A stretch of 64,000 nt of DNA from Acetobacterium fimetarium (GCF_014284475.1 NZ_WJBC01000003.1:62001-126000); one strand, 5' to 3'; counted from the first letter of the stretch, positions 17,533-25,132 are shown. Translations and numbers: made by a program. The notes: generated from the sequence alone by a model not told the origin.

Positions 17533-18093
17533 CTAAAAATATGAAATAGGATAGATGACATGATCTTTTTTAGCATCCAAGCAGCCCATCGGATCATCAA
17601 TCGTTATAGCACTGCGGAGGGACAAATTGCCAAATCGTTTCCTCAGTCCGTCAATGGTATCATCCAGTCTTGCCTGTCGCACCCGTAATTCTTCATTACC
17701 AAACAAATCCAGCTGTATGGGTGTTGAATCCGGTACCAGATCCGTAACCCTCACGCCCATGGAGCGGATGTTCGAACTGAAATCATAGCTTTTCACAAAC
17801 AGATCAATGGCAGCTCTGGCAATTTCATTGGTGAGATCCGATGGTTTCTGGAGCTTCATTTGCCTGGTGAAGCTGTGCAGCTCTTTATTTCGAACGTGAA
17901 TGGCCACTGTCTGGCAATAGCATCCGGTTTCTCTTAACCGCATGGCCACGCTTTCGGTGAGCATATAAATGAAGATATTTACGTCATTAGCGAACGTACT
18001 GATTATCCAAAAGGTCTTAAAAAAGTAGGATAAAAGTGAGACAAAAATAGGGGCAAAATAGCCAGAAATAGCCAGAATTTTTCGATTTTTCAC
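17533..18093 (-). pseudogene. Y-family DNA polymerase (DinB/UmuC-like), C-terminal fragment
   Basis: From about residue 48 the frame reads LTESVAMRLRETGCYCQTVAI and continues with the little-finger domain typical of DinB/UmuC: FTRQMKLQKPSDLTNEI, a helix, then LDLFGNEELRVRQARLDDTIDGLRKRFG split by short loops. The palm and fingers with the catalytic Asp residues are absent, and the first roughly 35 residues do not belong to the family. The truncation lies about 90 bp from the att-like repeat at 18.18 kb, so insertion or excision at that site probably removed the front of the gene. Confidence 0.7.
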
Positions 18094-18180
18094 AGTCGGT
18101 CATACTTTTAAGTGGAAAGATAAAACAAAAATAAAAAAAGAATCGCTAATTAAAGCCATTCTTTTAACAAAATATTATAT

Positions 18181-18475
18181 CCTTACTGGAGCTAGCGGGG
18201 GGAATCGAACCGCCGACCTACTGATTACGAATCAGCAGTAAAATGGCATATTAAAGCCATTTATTTGCCTTTTGCTACATTTTTAAGACACATCTTATCT
18301 CTTTTTTTCAATTGCTAACACATAGGGGTCGTCATCCTTTATGTCAGACACTTGTTGCCAAAGGAAATATGCAAATTAATTTAAAATCACTATATCTTCA
18401 TTGTCACTTTATTTGATGGAGGCGGTCCGTACCGGTTTAAGATGACAATTTGTATTAAATATTATCGACATTATT
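18181..18475. repeat. Right direct repeat of the defence island, containing a 3' tRNA-Thr fragment (att-like)
   Basis: The first 50 bp (18185-18234) match the 3' half of the tRNA-Thr gene with one changed base in the T stem. The remaining 240 bp match the copy at 5341-5632. The acceptor 5' strand and D arm are missing. It separates the Gabija-containing island from the AbiE-containing one. Confidence 0.75.
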
Positions 18476-18606
18476 AATCTGAATTAATCATTCATCTATA
18501 TGGCGTTCCTTGCGGGATCCGAACTCCCGACTTTCCGGTTCGTGAGTGGATTGGGAAGTCTCTGTCGTCAGTCGTATCCTCTTAATTCATTTGACTATAA
18601 AACGCA

Positions 18607-19452
18607 TTAACCACTTATCTTGATGATCTGGCCTATTTTCATCACACAATCAAGAGTATCCTCAAACTTTACGCTTCTGGCAAACTCATTCTCCTTTTGA
18701 TAATTTTCCCAAAGAGACTGTTGTGCCAAGTTTGTCTTAATCAGTTCATAAATTGATTCATATAAACGAATCTCCTCAAGAGAATTCCGTATTTTTGCCG
18801 TGTTTTCAATCGCCAATGCCAGCGTTTTTACTTCTATTCGCGAGTAATAAAGATGATAAAGCATATATAAGTCATACAGGTCTCTTGCTCGAGTGTTTAA
18901 GATATTACGTTTCAAGATAGTCTCGTATTTTTCTGCCAAAATCGTTTCAACCGGGTAAGCCATAATTGAAGCTTCGCCGTCACCGAATAAATATGGATAT
19001 GAATAGGCGACTTCCCTGGGGGTGATTGCGTCACCTGTTGTAATATCGACTTTAAGAACAGCGTGAATCTTTCCATAATCCGCAAATATTGTTGCACAAT
19101 AATCCTCATACTGACTTTTTTCACGAATCGATTTAAGTCCCTGGAGGGAAAATACGATTTCATCATCGGATTCAAACCGTAAAATTTCTGTTAAAATCTT
19201 TGTCAGCAATTCCTCATTAACTGGTAAACCTCGAATAGTGGTATCCATATCCATTGTTGTTCGCTGATTTACACCAATCATTGATGCGATCAGAAGTCCA
19301 CCTTTTAAAATAAATGCATCACGATATTTTGAATGCGCTAGTCGCTCAAGAATCCGCTCAAACAGAAACATCTGGAGTAAAGAACCAGCCCCAATTTCTT
19401 TTTCTTTCGCCATCTTTCGAATGGCCCCTTTTAATTGCTCCGGCGATTTCAT
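18607..19452 (-). CDS. abiEii: AbiEii-type nucleotidyltransferase toxin
   Basis: A 281-aa protein of the AbiEii/AbiGii toxin family. It shows FILKGGLLIA near residue 48, the nucleotidyltransferase-like MDMDTTIRG near 68, VDITTGD near 153, and AEKYETILKR with RARDLYDLYML near 190-210, all family signatures. Known AbiE toxins are DNA polymerase beta-like nucleotidyltransferases that arrest growth and, in phage defence, limit phage spread. The gene overlaps the antitoxin gene by ATGA (19449-19452), with GGAGGT upstream of its start. The usual toxin length is about 270-300 aa, so it looks intact. The pair sits in the second tRNA-Thr island. Confidence 0.88.
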   Translation of the reverse strand: MKSPEQLKGAIRKMAKEKEIGAGSLLQMFLFERILERLAHSKYRDAFILKGGLLIASMIGVNQRTTMDMDTTIRGLPVNEELLTKILTEILRFESDDEIVFSLQGLKSIREKSQYEDYCATIFADYGKIHAVLKVDITTGDAITPREVAYSYPYLFGDGEASIMAYPVETILAEKYETILKRNILNTRARDLYDLYMLYHLYYSRIEVKTLALAIENTAKIRNSLEEIRLYESIYELIKTNLAQQSLWENYQKENEFARSVKFEDTLDCVMKIGQIIKISG

Positions 19453-20048
19453 AATAACACCTCCGTATATACCCTCAAAGCATTTTCCAGCCCCAATTTT
19501 TGCGCATAAATGCTCAACCTTAACAAGTTCTTTTCCTCACTTTCAAAATATAGCTTCAATGCATCATTAAATAACTGCATATCCATTTTTTTGCGATATT
19601 TTATCAAATCTAGAATGCAGCGTTCGGCATCATATATAAAAATGAATGCACCAAAGGTAGTTTGAGCCGTTTTTTTCCCGAGTTCGAAATATTCTTGTTT
19701 AGGATAATGTAAAACAATATTTGAGTTTTCCCTTTTGATACGCGTCATATTTCTACCATGTGGTACGCTGATATGATAAATTTCCGGGACTCGATTGGAT
19801 AAACCATTAAAATAAAGGGCGGTTCCAAAGGAGAATATCCCATCCGGAATTTTGAGTTGAATGATCTGTAACTCATCCACTGTTCCTTCCGGCAGCATAT
19901 AAACACCTCGCTTAACCCGAATCAACGCCCCTTCTTCAACTAGCCGTGACAATACCTCTTTGCGCAGCTTTTGATCTACTACATCTTTTGTCTTAATCTG
20001 ACCATTTTTACGTCTAATTAAATCCATTATTTGATCTTTCTGTCCCAT
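19449..20048 (-). CDS. abiEi: AbiEi-type antitoxin/transcriptional repressor
   Basis: A 199-aa antitoxin of the AbiEi family. The N-terminal winged helix (IMDLIRRKNGQIKTKDVV, then LVEEGALIRVKRGVYML) binds DNA; the remainder is the AbiEi antitoxin domain with FSFGTALYFNGLSNRVP and HGRNMTRIKR. The start was set at MGQKDQIM because GGAGGT lies five bases upstream; a GTG seven codons earlier overlaps that site. It is followed by the toxin with a 4-nt overlap. Family members repress their own operon by binding inverted repeats, and a candidate operator is visible at 20084-20117. Confidence 0.88.
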   Translation of the reverse strand: MGQKDQIMDLIRRKNGQIKTKDVVDQKLRKEVLSRLVEEGALIRVKRGVYMLPEGTVDELQIIQLKIPDGIFSFGTALYFNGLSNRVPEIYHISVPHGRNMTRIKRENSNIVLHYPKQEYFELGKKTAQTTFGAFIFIYDAERCILDLIKYRKKMDMQLFNDALKLYFESEEKNLLRLSIYAQKLGLENALRVYTEVLL

Positions 20049-20075
20049 AACGCACCTCCGTACTAGCACACTTCT

Positions 20076-20117
20076 ATTCTATCATTTCGAAGTTCATACG
20101 TACAGGTTTATCGAAAT
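20076..20117 (-). promoter_or_regulatory. abiE promoter with inverted-repeat operator
   Basis: On the minus strand a -10 TAGAAT (20076-20081) precedes the SD site. Just upstream, ATTTCGA and its complement TCGAAAT (20084-20090 and 20111-20117) form an inverted repeat that would cover the -35 region. AbiEi antitoxins are known to bind inverted repeats in their promoter, so this is the likely autoregulatory site. Confidence 0.5.
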
Positions 20118-20120
20118 TTT

Positions 20121-20336
20121 TCACTTATTCTTTCTACCTGTGAAATACCAATTATTAATTCTGGAAACATCCATATAAATGGCCAGCTGGAAAAGCGTAA
20201 TTCCTCCCTTGAGAAACAGAAAAAACTCAGAAATGCCAAAAATCATTGCCGGAATGAGTATTCCAATCTGATAGTGGTTCTTCCTTATATTTGAGTAAAT
20301 TCCTTGTTCAACTGAACATAATTCTGGAATTGTCAT
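20121..20336 (-). CDS. Possible small membrane-associated protein
   Basis: A 71-codon frame with one clear hydrophobic stretch (IGILIPAMIFGISEFFLFL) and a Lys/Arg-rich end. There is no good ribosome binding site and no family match. It lies upstream of abiE in decayed DNA and may be a fragment. Confidence 0.2.
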   Translation of the reverse strand: MTIPELCSVEQGIYSNIRKNHYQIGILIPAMIFGISEFFLFLKGGITLFQLAIYMDVSRINNWYFTGRKNK

Positions 20337-20780
20337 GCTTTTAATATGTGTGATTTATTGAATATTCAAAATAGTGGAAGATGAACCGATTAATCCTGAC
20401 CATGTGTCAGTCGAATCATATGTTCAACATATTTATCTGATTCAATGGTATACCACCAAGAATTAAGCAATAGTAATAAATCGTATGCTTACGAATTGGG
20501 AATGTTTCAAGTTTTGTGTAAACTCTCAAAACTGATATAGTGGGATTTAATCTTAATGAATAAATGGCGACAAACCACAATTTGTCCCTTAATTGCATTA
20601 TACATCGATTTTCCGGCAAGTCAATAAAAAGGATACAATTAGTTTACACTGCCCATCACTGCCTTTTCTTGAATTAATTTCAAAATAAATTAGCCAATAA
20701 AACCGTACTTATTATCCGAGAAACTTTTTTATATATAAGAAAATTCCGATATTTTCTAGAGATTATTGGGATAATTCAGA
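20337..20780. other. Stretch without a supportable gene
   Basis: About 440 bp of AT-rich sequence with short frames on both strands, none protein-like. No RNA gene or terminator was recognised. Confidence 0.4.
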
Positions 20781-20782
20781 TT

Positions 20783-20870
20783 CCTCGTCGGCGGGAACAC
20801 CCTTGCCCATGGTTATGCACTTGACCCATGTTCGGAACTTTCACCCGTTCGATTACGCCTATGCTCACAC
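20783..20870 (-). ncRNA. Fragment of a group II intron (5' end)
   Basis: Read on the minus strand from 20870, the sequence starts GTGTGAGC, compatible with the GUGYG 5' end of group II introns. It then shows blocks typical of bacterial group II intron domain I: CGGGTGAAAGTTCCGAACAT and GCATAACCATGGGCAAGGGT, then a short hairpin and GAGGAATC. The rest of the intron, including domain V and the maturase gene, is missing. The call is from recall of such introns and needs a covariance search. Confidence 0.45.
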
Positions 20871-20874
20871 CTAG

Positions 20875-20901
20875 AAAAAGACCACTTTTTCAGTGGCCTT
20901 T
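20875..20901 (-). terminator. Hairpin terminator downstream of the CGGC-domain gene
   Basis: AAAGACCACTTTTTCAGTGGCCTTT is a stem of about nine pairs. Read on the minus strand it is followed by a short T-run, placing it 30 bp after the stop of the broken CGGC gene. Confidence 0.5.
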
Positions 20902-20930
20902 AATTCTTTCCTTGGTTTTATTCATTAAAA

Positions 20931-21262
20931 TTAATGTGTATAATCAATGATTCTAATTGATCCTCCAGCCTTCTTTTCTATTGCAGCTATCATCTGTTCT
21001 GCATTCGGACACGGAAACCTAATGGGATTGCCCTTTGTGATACATGAAACAATAACAATCGTGTCCGCACCTCTTTTAATCATTTCAGCAGCTCTTGTAA
21101 CAGCGTTTTCCCTGGGCATCCACCACAGGTATTCATTCTGGCAACTTCGTTATCTTCCTCAATTCCTTCAAAAGCCAGCTTCTTAGTATTAATTACTTTA
21201 AAACACGTTGTTGCCGGGCACATATCTTCCGTCTGCATACATCTGATTAATCCGATCTTCAT
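20931..21262 (-). pseudogene. CGGC-domain protein, frameshifted
   Basis: Two adjacent frames together make a CGGC-domain protein. The first starts MKIGLIRCMQTEDMCPATTC at 21262, after AGAGAGGG, and runs to NTCGGCPG near 21117. The second frame continues NAVTRAAEMIKRGADTIVIV, KGNPIRFPCPNAEQM and ends IRIIDYTH at 20931. The shift lies in the run CCCAGGGAAAAC around 21100-21115. CGGC proteins are small Cys-rich proteins thought to bind metal. A one-base lesion here could be true decay or a sequence error, since both halves are otherwise well kept. Confidence 0.65.
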
Positions 21263-21357
21263 AAATAGACCCTCTCTCTGTGGTAGCTGATATTTAGTTT
21301 CAGTACTCGTGTCATAGACCGTTACACTTTGATCTTCACTGAGTGCAGCAACCGGAA

Positions 21358-21859
21358 CTAGCTCTGGCACTGATACAGATTGAGATATTGCACTTCGGCG
21401 GGCTCAGAGGACATACCATTGTGACTCCCAGGATCAGTATTGAATGTCACCTCATTTCCATTGCTGGTAGCGACAATGGTTCTATTCACATAGGTTCTGT
21501 AAACCAGTATACCTCTGGCTTGAAGTCTATTCATCACTTTCTGTGTCGTATGACCATAGTTATTCCCTTTGCACGCTTATAACAACAACCTTATGATTGA
21601 CCTTATCCTGGAATCTGTCACCTGTGGATGCTCGACTGCCATGATACCCGACTTTTAGGACAGTTACCGTTAAATCTGAACCGTTTGATACTGTCTGCCT
21701 TTCTGAGACCGCTTCTGCATCTCCTGTTAATAAGAGTGATGTATTCTCATAGGTTGCTTTTACAACGATCGAGTAATCATTTGCATCGTCATATCTGGTT
21801 CCTTTAGGAGCTAAGATGGTCTTTTTGCTTTTTCCAGATGTCATGACTAATTTATACAT
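21358..21859 (-). pseudogene. ComEC-like metallo-beta-lactamase-fold protein, truncated and frameshifted
   Basis: The first frame (21560-21859) reads YSIVVKATYENTSLLLTGDAE, then TVLKVGYHGSRAST, the C-terminal half of the competence-type metallo-beta-lactamase fold (ComEC/Rec2-related hydrolases). After VVVIS the frame breaks; the other frame resumes NNYGHTTQKVMNRLQARGIL, then VYRTYVNRTIVAT, ending at 21358. The N-terminal half with the HxHxDH metal site is missing. The gene is dead. Confidence 0.65.
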
Positions 21860-21905
21860 TTTGTGAAGTCATTCTTTTCTTATCTAATAACAATTATCTG
21901 CGTAC

Positions 21906-21934
21906 TTGTCAAGTTAGTTTATCGGTAGTATCAT
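21906..21934 (+). promoter_or_regulatory. Promoter of the DUF1638 gene, part of a duplicated promoter region
   Basis: TTGTCA (21906-21911), 17 bp, then TATCAT (21929-21934). The surrounding region (TCTGCGTACTTG ... GTATCAGGTATTAAA) resembles the promoter of the flavin-type gene at 23112-23140, suggesting shared control. Confidence 0.55.
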
Positions 21935-22051
21935 TGTATCAGGTATTAAAAATGTATTACTACCAAATTTAAATGAAAGGATTGATGAATGCGGTATTAA
22001 ATTTCCAAAAAGGAACTTTTACAAAATAACTATTATGAAAGAAGGGATAAA

Positions 22052-22615
22052 ATGGTTTTTGTTGCATGTGCCATTCTGGCAGAAGAAATAAAGTGTGCCA
22101 TGAAAGAATTGGGAATACAAGATGAGGTCATTTTTATTGATCCAGCCTTGCATATTGATGATAAGCTATTAGAAGCAGCATTGATTGAGAAACTAAATGA
22201 AGCACAAAGCAGAAATGATAAAATCGGATTGTTAATTGGTACGAGCTGCCATCCTAAGATGATGGAAATCGCGAAAAAATATGAGGCAAAAATAGCCCCA
22301 AAAGCAAACTGCACGGATCTTCTACTTGGTGATAAGATGAAAGAGCTGGATTCAGAGTGTAACAGTTTTTACGTTTCATGCGGATGGCTTGAGAATTGGC
22401 GAAATATTTTTGTTGATGGGTTGAAATGGGATGCCTGCGATGCCCGCCAGAATTTTGGGTCATATGAAAGAGTAGTCTTTGTGGATACTGGAATTGGTGA
22501 AGTTTCGGATGAAGATCAATTTGACTTTTTTGAGTATACACAAGTACCGATTGAACCATATGAAACTTCACTTGATCATTTCAAAGCACAAATCATGTCT
22601 TTATACAAAAAATAA
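22052..22615 (+). CDS. DUF1638 family protein
   Basis: A 187-aa protein with a DUF1638-type layout: an N-terminal FVACAILAEEIKCAMKELG, a central GLLIGTSCHPKMMEI and KANCTDLLLGDKMKEL, and a C-terminal VFVDTGIGEVSDEDQFDFFE. DUF1638 genes often neighbour corrinoid methyltransferases, though none lies directly beside this one. The function is unknown; the conserved Cys residues hint at a metal or corrinoid role. AGAAGGGA precedes the ATG. It is followed by a bidirectional terminator and lies convergent with the HxlR regulator. The gene looks intact, unlike several neighbours. Confidence 0.75.
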   Translation: MVFVACAILAEEIKCAMKELGIQDEVIFIDPALHIDDKLLEAALIEKLNEAQSRNDKIGLLIGTSCHPKMMEIAKKYEAKIAPKANCTDLLLGDKMKELDSECNSFYVSCGWLENWRNIFVDGLKWDACDARQNFGSYERVVFVDTGIGEVSDEDQFDFFEYTQVPIEPYETSLDHFKAQIMSLYKK

Positions 22616-22628
22616 AATACACCCACCA

Positions 22629-22679
22629 AGATAAGAAATCTCATTTTCAAAAATATAAGAAAATGAGATTTCTTTATCT
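22629..22679. terminator. Bidirectional terminator between convergent genes
   Basis: AGATAAGAAATCTCATTTTC pairs perfectly over some 20 bp with its complement across a short A-rich loop. It separates the convergent DUF1638 and HxlR genes. Confidence 0.8.
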
Positions 22680-22715
22680 GGAATCGTAGTAACCATTTTT
22701 TCAATGCACTTATGA

Positions 22716-23078
22716 TTATTTTGTTATATGTACTTGAGCTCCCCAATGTGCGAGTTGATTAAGAATCGGCATCAAATCACGACAATCGTCAGTCAAAGAA
22801 TATTCGACCCGCAATGGCATTTCCATAAATTGTTCCCGGGATATAAGCCCCTCTTCTTCCAGCTCTTTTAATGAACTTGCCAACATAGTATTTGTTATCC
22901 CTCTGATCTTGCGTTTCAGCTCATTAAATCTCGTTGTTCCGTCCTGAAAAAGAGCACATAAAATGGGTATCTTCCATTTTCCGCCAATTAGACTTAACGC
23001 ACTTCCTAATGGACAATAGTCCATGCACGGACAATTGTCTTTACAAGGGCTATTATTTTGATCGTCAATTAAAGTCAT
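22716..23078 (-). CDS. HxlR-family transcriptional regulator
   Basis: A 120-aa winged-helix regulator. It shows GGKWKIPILCALFQDGTTRF, then FNELKRKIRGITNTMLASSL and EGLISREQF, the standard HxlR signature. HxlR regulators are DNA-binding dimers that answer to aldehydes, thiol or redox stress. The N-terminus is unusually Cys-rich (CKDNCPCMDYCPLG), so redox or metal sensing is plausible. The gene is divergent from the flavin-type gene at 23203. Similar promoter sequences lie before that gene and before the DUF1638 gene, so it may control both. Confidence 0.85.
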   Translation of the reverse strand: MTLIDDQNNSPCKDNCPCMDYCPLGSALSLIGGKWKIPILCALFQDGTTRFNELKRKIRGITNTMLASSLKELEEEGLISREQFMEMPLRVEYSLTDDCRDLMPILNQLAHWGAQVHITK

Positions 23079-23111
23079 TTTTTTCTCACCTACTCATAAT
23101 ATTCTGCGTAC

Positions 23112-23140
23112 TTGAAATATCAAATATTCCGTAGTATTAT
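23112..23140 (+). promoter_or_regulatory. Promoter of the flavin-type gene, second copy of the duplicated region
   Basis: TTGAAA (23112-23117), 17 bp, then TATTAT (23135-23140), followed by TATACCAGGTAGTA, a near-palindrome. The region shares TCTGCGTACTTG and the following layout with 21897-21950. Confidence 0.55.
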
Positions 23141-23202
23141 TATACCAGGTAGTAAAACCAAAGTATATGACTATCTAAAAAAAATATTAAGGAGATGGCG
23201 AA

Positions 23203-23508
23203 ATGGTTATTAGTAAGGAAATAAAAGCAGTTATTGAGGGCTCAGCATTCCTCTCTCTTGTCACACTGGGTGCAGATGGCACTCCCCACCCAATTATTGC
23301 AGGCAAAGGTGAAGTTATCGATGATGCAGTGGTCTTTGGCATTTACAAAATGGAAACAACACAGAAGAATTTGGAGACTAACATAAACGCATGGGTTGTA
23401 GGAGCCACAATGAATGACGGTCCTGAAGGTTATCGTCTCACTGGCACAGCTACAGTCAAAGATAAGCAGCTTATTTTTACCCCGATAAAAGTGGACGCTC
23501 TGATATAA
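23203..23508 (+). CDS. Pyridoxamine 5'-phosphate oxidase-like FMN-binding protein
   Basis: A 101-aa protein with the split-barrel PNPOx-like fold: FLSLVTLGADGTPHPIIAG, then YKMETTQKNLETN, and GYRLTGTATVKD. Such small proteins bind FMN or a related cofactor and act in flavin-dependent reductions. AAGGAGATGG precedes the ATG. Directly after the TAA the same frame continues for 22 sense codons (AVNLTGSRYDLDTGKVEYYP and two more) to a TAG, so the protein may originally have been longer. It is divergent from the HxlR gene. Confidence 0.75.
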   Translation: MVISKEIKAVIEGSAFLSLVTLGADGTPHPIIAGKGEVIDDAVVFGIYKMETTQKNLETNINAWVVGATMNDGPEGYRLTGTATVKDKQLIFTPIKVDALI

Positions 23509-23594
23509 GCCGTCAATTTAACCGGCTCCAGATATGATCTTGACACTGGAAAAGTAGAATATTACCCAGAAGTATAGGTGTTTAAAAATATCTC

Positions 23595-23603
23595 TGTTAT
23601 AAT
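23595..23603 (+). promoter_or_regulatory. Extended -10 promoter of the flavoprotein gene
   Basis: TGTTATAAT is an extended -10. It overlaps the only ATG upstream of the SD site, so transcripts would start after that ATG and translation would have to start later. Confidence 0.45.
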
Positions 23604-23634
23604 GTGCGTTCAAACTATAACTCTGGAGGTTAAT

Positions 23635-24402
23635 ATTAAAAAGATACTATGTATCAGTGGATCACCGATTAAGAATAGCAACACTGATCGAATGCTTAAA
23701 ACCATTGCCGATCAAACCGGTTTTGAATATGATTTTATTAAACTAAGTGATTGGGTTGTCCGCCCGTGTTTGGCTTGTAAAGCCTGTGTTACAACCAATC
23801 GATGTGTTCAGAAAGATGATTTTGAGGAAATAAGCAATCTTATTTTAGGGGCAGAGGTCGTTATTTTTGGCGTGTACACACCCTATGGCATGATTGATGC
23901 TTTTTCAAAAGCGCTGCTTGAAAGATTATGGTCAATGCGGCATATCAATAGCCTGAACAGCGGCAAGTTTGCCATTACCGTGGTAACATCTGCTAATAAA
24001 AATACCGCTGAACAAGTCAACCAGCAGATCATGATGGAAATGGTCATGGAAAAATTCATCCTACTCGATCAGCTCGTTATTAATGGCACCATTCCCTGCT
24101 TTACCTGTGGTAAGGGAGACATCTGTGGCAATTCTGCCGCCCCTATGCAGGTAGGTGAAAATGGGATCGTATCCGATTCCAATTGTTTTGATGTTGAAAC
24201 TCAAAGCGTCTTTGAAAAAGGAAAGAAACTTGGAAAATTATTAGGCGATTACCTTAGAAATGATCCTGCCTTTGATAAAGAAGGATACCAAAAGAATATT
24301 AACAAAATGATGGGACAGATCATGCCCGTGATGGATCAGGGTATGCGACAGTGGCGAGAAGATGAACTGAAAAAAGTCAATATGCAAATAAAAAAGAATT
24401 AG
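23635..24402 (+). CDS. Flavodoxin-fold NAD(P)H-dependent FMN reductase, possibly with an ATT start
   Basis: A 255-aa flavodoxin-fold protein with the FMN-binding loop CISGSPIKNSNTDRM, then LACKACVTTNRC (Cys-rich, as in iron-sulfur flavoproteins), GVYTPYGMIDAFSKALLER, and CFTCGKGDICG. It is probably a cytoplasmic flavin or iron-sulfur flavoprotein reductase. The frame is open from a GTG at 23578, but a strong SD (CTGGAGG at 23623-23629) lies five bases before ATT at 23635, where homologues would begin. The ATG has either mutated to ATT or the gene uses a rare start. The -10 at 23598 makes the upstream starts unlikely. It ends before a long hairpin terminator. Confidence 0.7.
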   Translation: MKKILCISGSPIKNSNTDRMLKTIADQTGFEYDFIKLSDWVVRPCLACKACVTTNRCVQKDDFEEISNLILGAEVVIFGVYTPYGMIDAFSKALLERLWSMRHINSLNSGKFAITVVTSANKNTAEQVNQQIMMEMVMEKFILLDQLVINGTIPCFTCGKGDICGNSAAPMQVGENGIVSDSNCFDVETQSVFEKGKKLGKLLGDYLRNDPAFDKEGYQKNINKMMGQIMPVMDQGMRQWREDELKKVNMQIKKN

Positions 24403-24434
24403 CAGTTTGTAGTTTATTCATCCTGTATAATTTT

Positions 24435-24493
24435 AGAAAAGGTCCAGTCCCAGCTATGAACCTATATGGTTCTGTTGGGATTGGGCCTTTTCT
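24435..24493 (+). terminator. Long hairpin terminator
   Basis: AGAAAAGGTCCAGTCCCAGC pairs with GTTGGGATTGGGCCTTTTCT across a short loop. The T-rich end lies on the plus strand, 30 bp after the flavoprotein gene. Confidence 0.75.
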
Positions 24494-24770
24494 TAATTTG
24501 CGCAACTGTCTGGAAATCAGGAAAAATTAAGCAACATATTTCTATTTTCAATGATGCCTGAAATGGTTTTTGCTGATCCATTAGCACATAATGTATAGGA
24601 TAAACTAACAAACGAGGTTCTTGATGCCACTAAAGGATGGATTCTTAAATGACATCGTTATGTATCCTCTGCTGTATTTGATTCTGTGTCTATTTTACCA
24701 AAAATTCACACCTCAGTTGGCGAGAATTATCAATGAGGTTGAAAATACTTTTGACACACTAACCAAACAT

Positions 24771-24799
24771 AAAAAAAATGGCTTTAAAAAGCCATTTTC
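24771..24799 (-). terminator. Terminator of tRNA-Thr
   Basis: AAAATGGCTTTAAAAAGCCATTTT forms a nine-bp stem. On the minus strand it is followed by eight T, 13 bp after the tRNA 3' end. Confidence 0.75.
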
Positions 24800-24811
24800 G
24801 ATAGATCTTAC

Positions 24812-24887
24812 TGGAGCTAGCGGGCGGAATCGAACCGCCGACCTACTGATTACGAATCAGTTGCGCTACCATCTGTGCCACGCCAGC
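24812..24887 (-). tRNA. tRNA-Thr (anticodon CGU)
   Basis: A 76-nt cloverleaf on the minus strand. The acceptor is GCTGGCG/CGCTAGC with one G-U pair, the anticodon stem ACTGA/TCAGT encloses TTCGTAA (anticodon CGT), and the T arm is GGCGG-TTCGATT-CCGCC. CCA is encoded. Partial copies of its 3' half at 5.35 and 18.18 kb show that it serves as an integration site for mobile islands. Confidence 0.95.
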
Positions 24888-24973
24888 AGTAAAACTTACT
24901 GATCTATCATAACACAAACCCTCACTTCAATTCAATATCTTTTTCGTTTTTCTTTTCTCTTTTCTTTTCCAAT

Positions 24974-25132
24974 CTAGCCGGCCATTCTCGATTTCTTGTT
25001 TCCTTCGATCAGACCGCTTAATTCTTCTGCGCTTTGAAAAACTGCGACATAAGGAGGATCTAAATTAATATGATGCCTGGTCTTTGCAAAATCAGCCAAA
25101 TCATCCGATAAATCGGTCCATTCCCTATCCAT
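24974..25132 (-). CDS. Possible 52-aa protein of unknown function
   Basis: A frame from ATG 25130-25132 to TAG 24974-24976 reads MDREWTDLSDDLADFAKTRH and ends GLIEGNKKSRMAG. Its composition is protein-like and acidic at the front. The start lies inside a perfect 10-bp inverted repeat (ATCCATCTCA/TGAGATGGAT, 25127-25152), which could be an operator or a plus-strand terminator, so the start is uncertain. No family is recognised. Confidence 0.35.
   Translation of the reverse strand: MDREWTDLSDDLADFAKTRHHINLDPPYVAVFQSAEELSGLIEGNKKSRMAG

Noticed and set aside
18490-18560. A tRNA-like 3' end (T-loop-like GTTCGGATCCC and a CCA)
   Set aside because: The T stem does not pair properly at standard positions and no cloverleaf can be built; at most a degraded tRNA scrap.
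20416-20619. A 67-codon minus-strand frame
   Set aside because: No binding site, no protein-like domains, and lies in decayed DNA.
24621-24902. A 93-codon plus-strand frame
   Set aside because: Its second half is the antisense translation of tRNA-Thr and its first half has no binding site or family.
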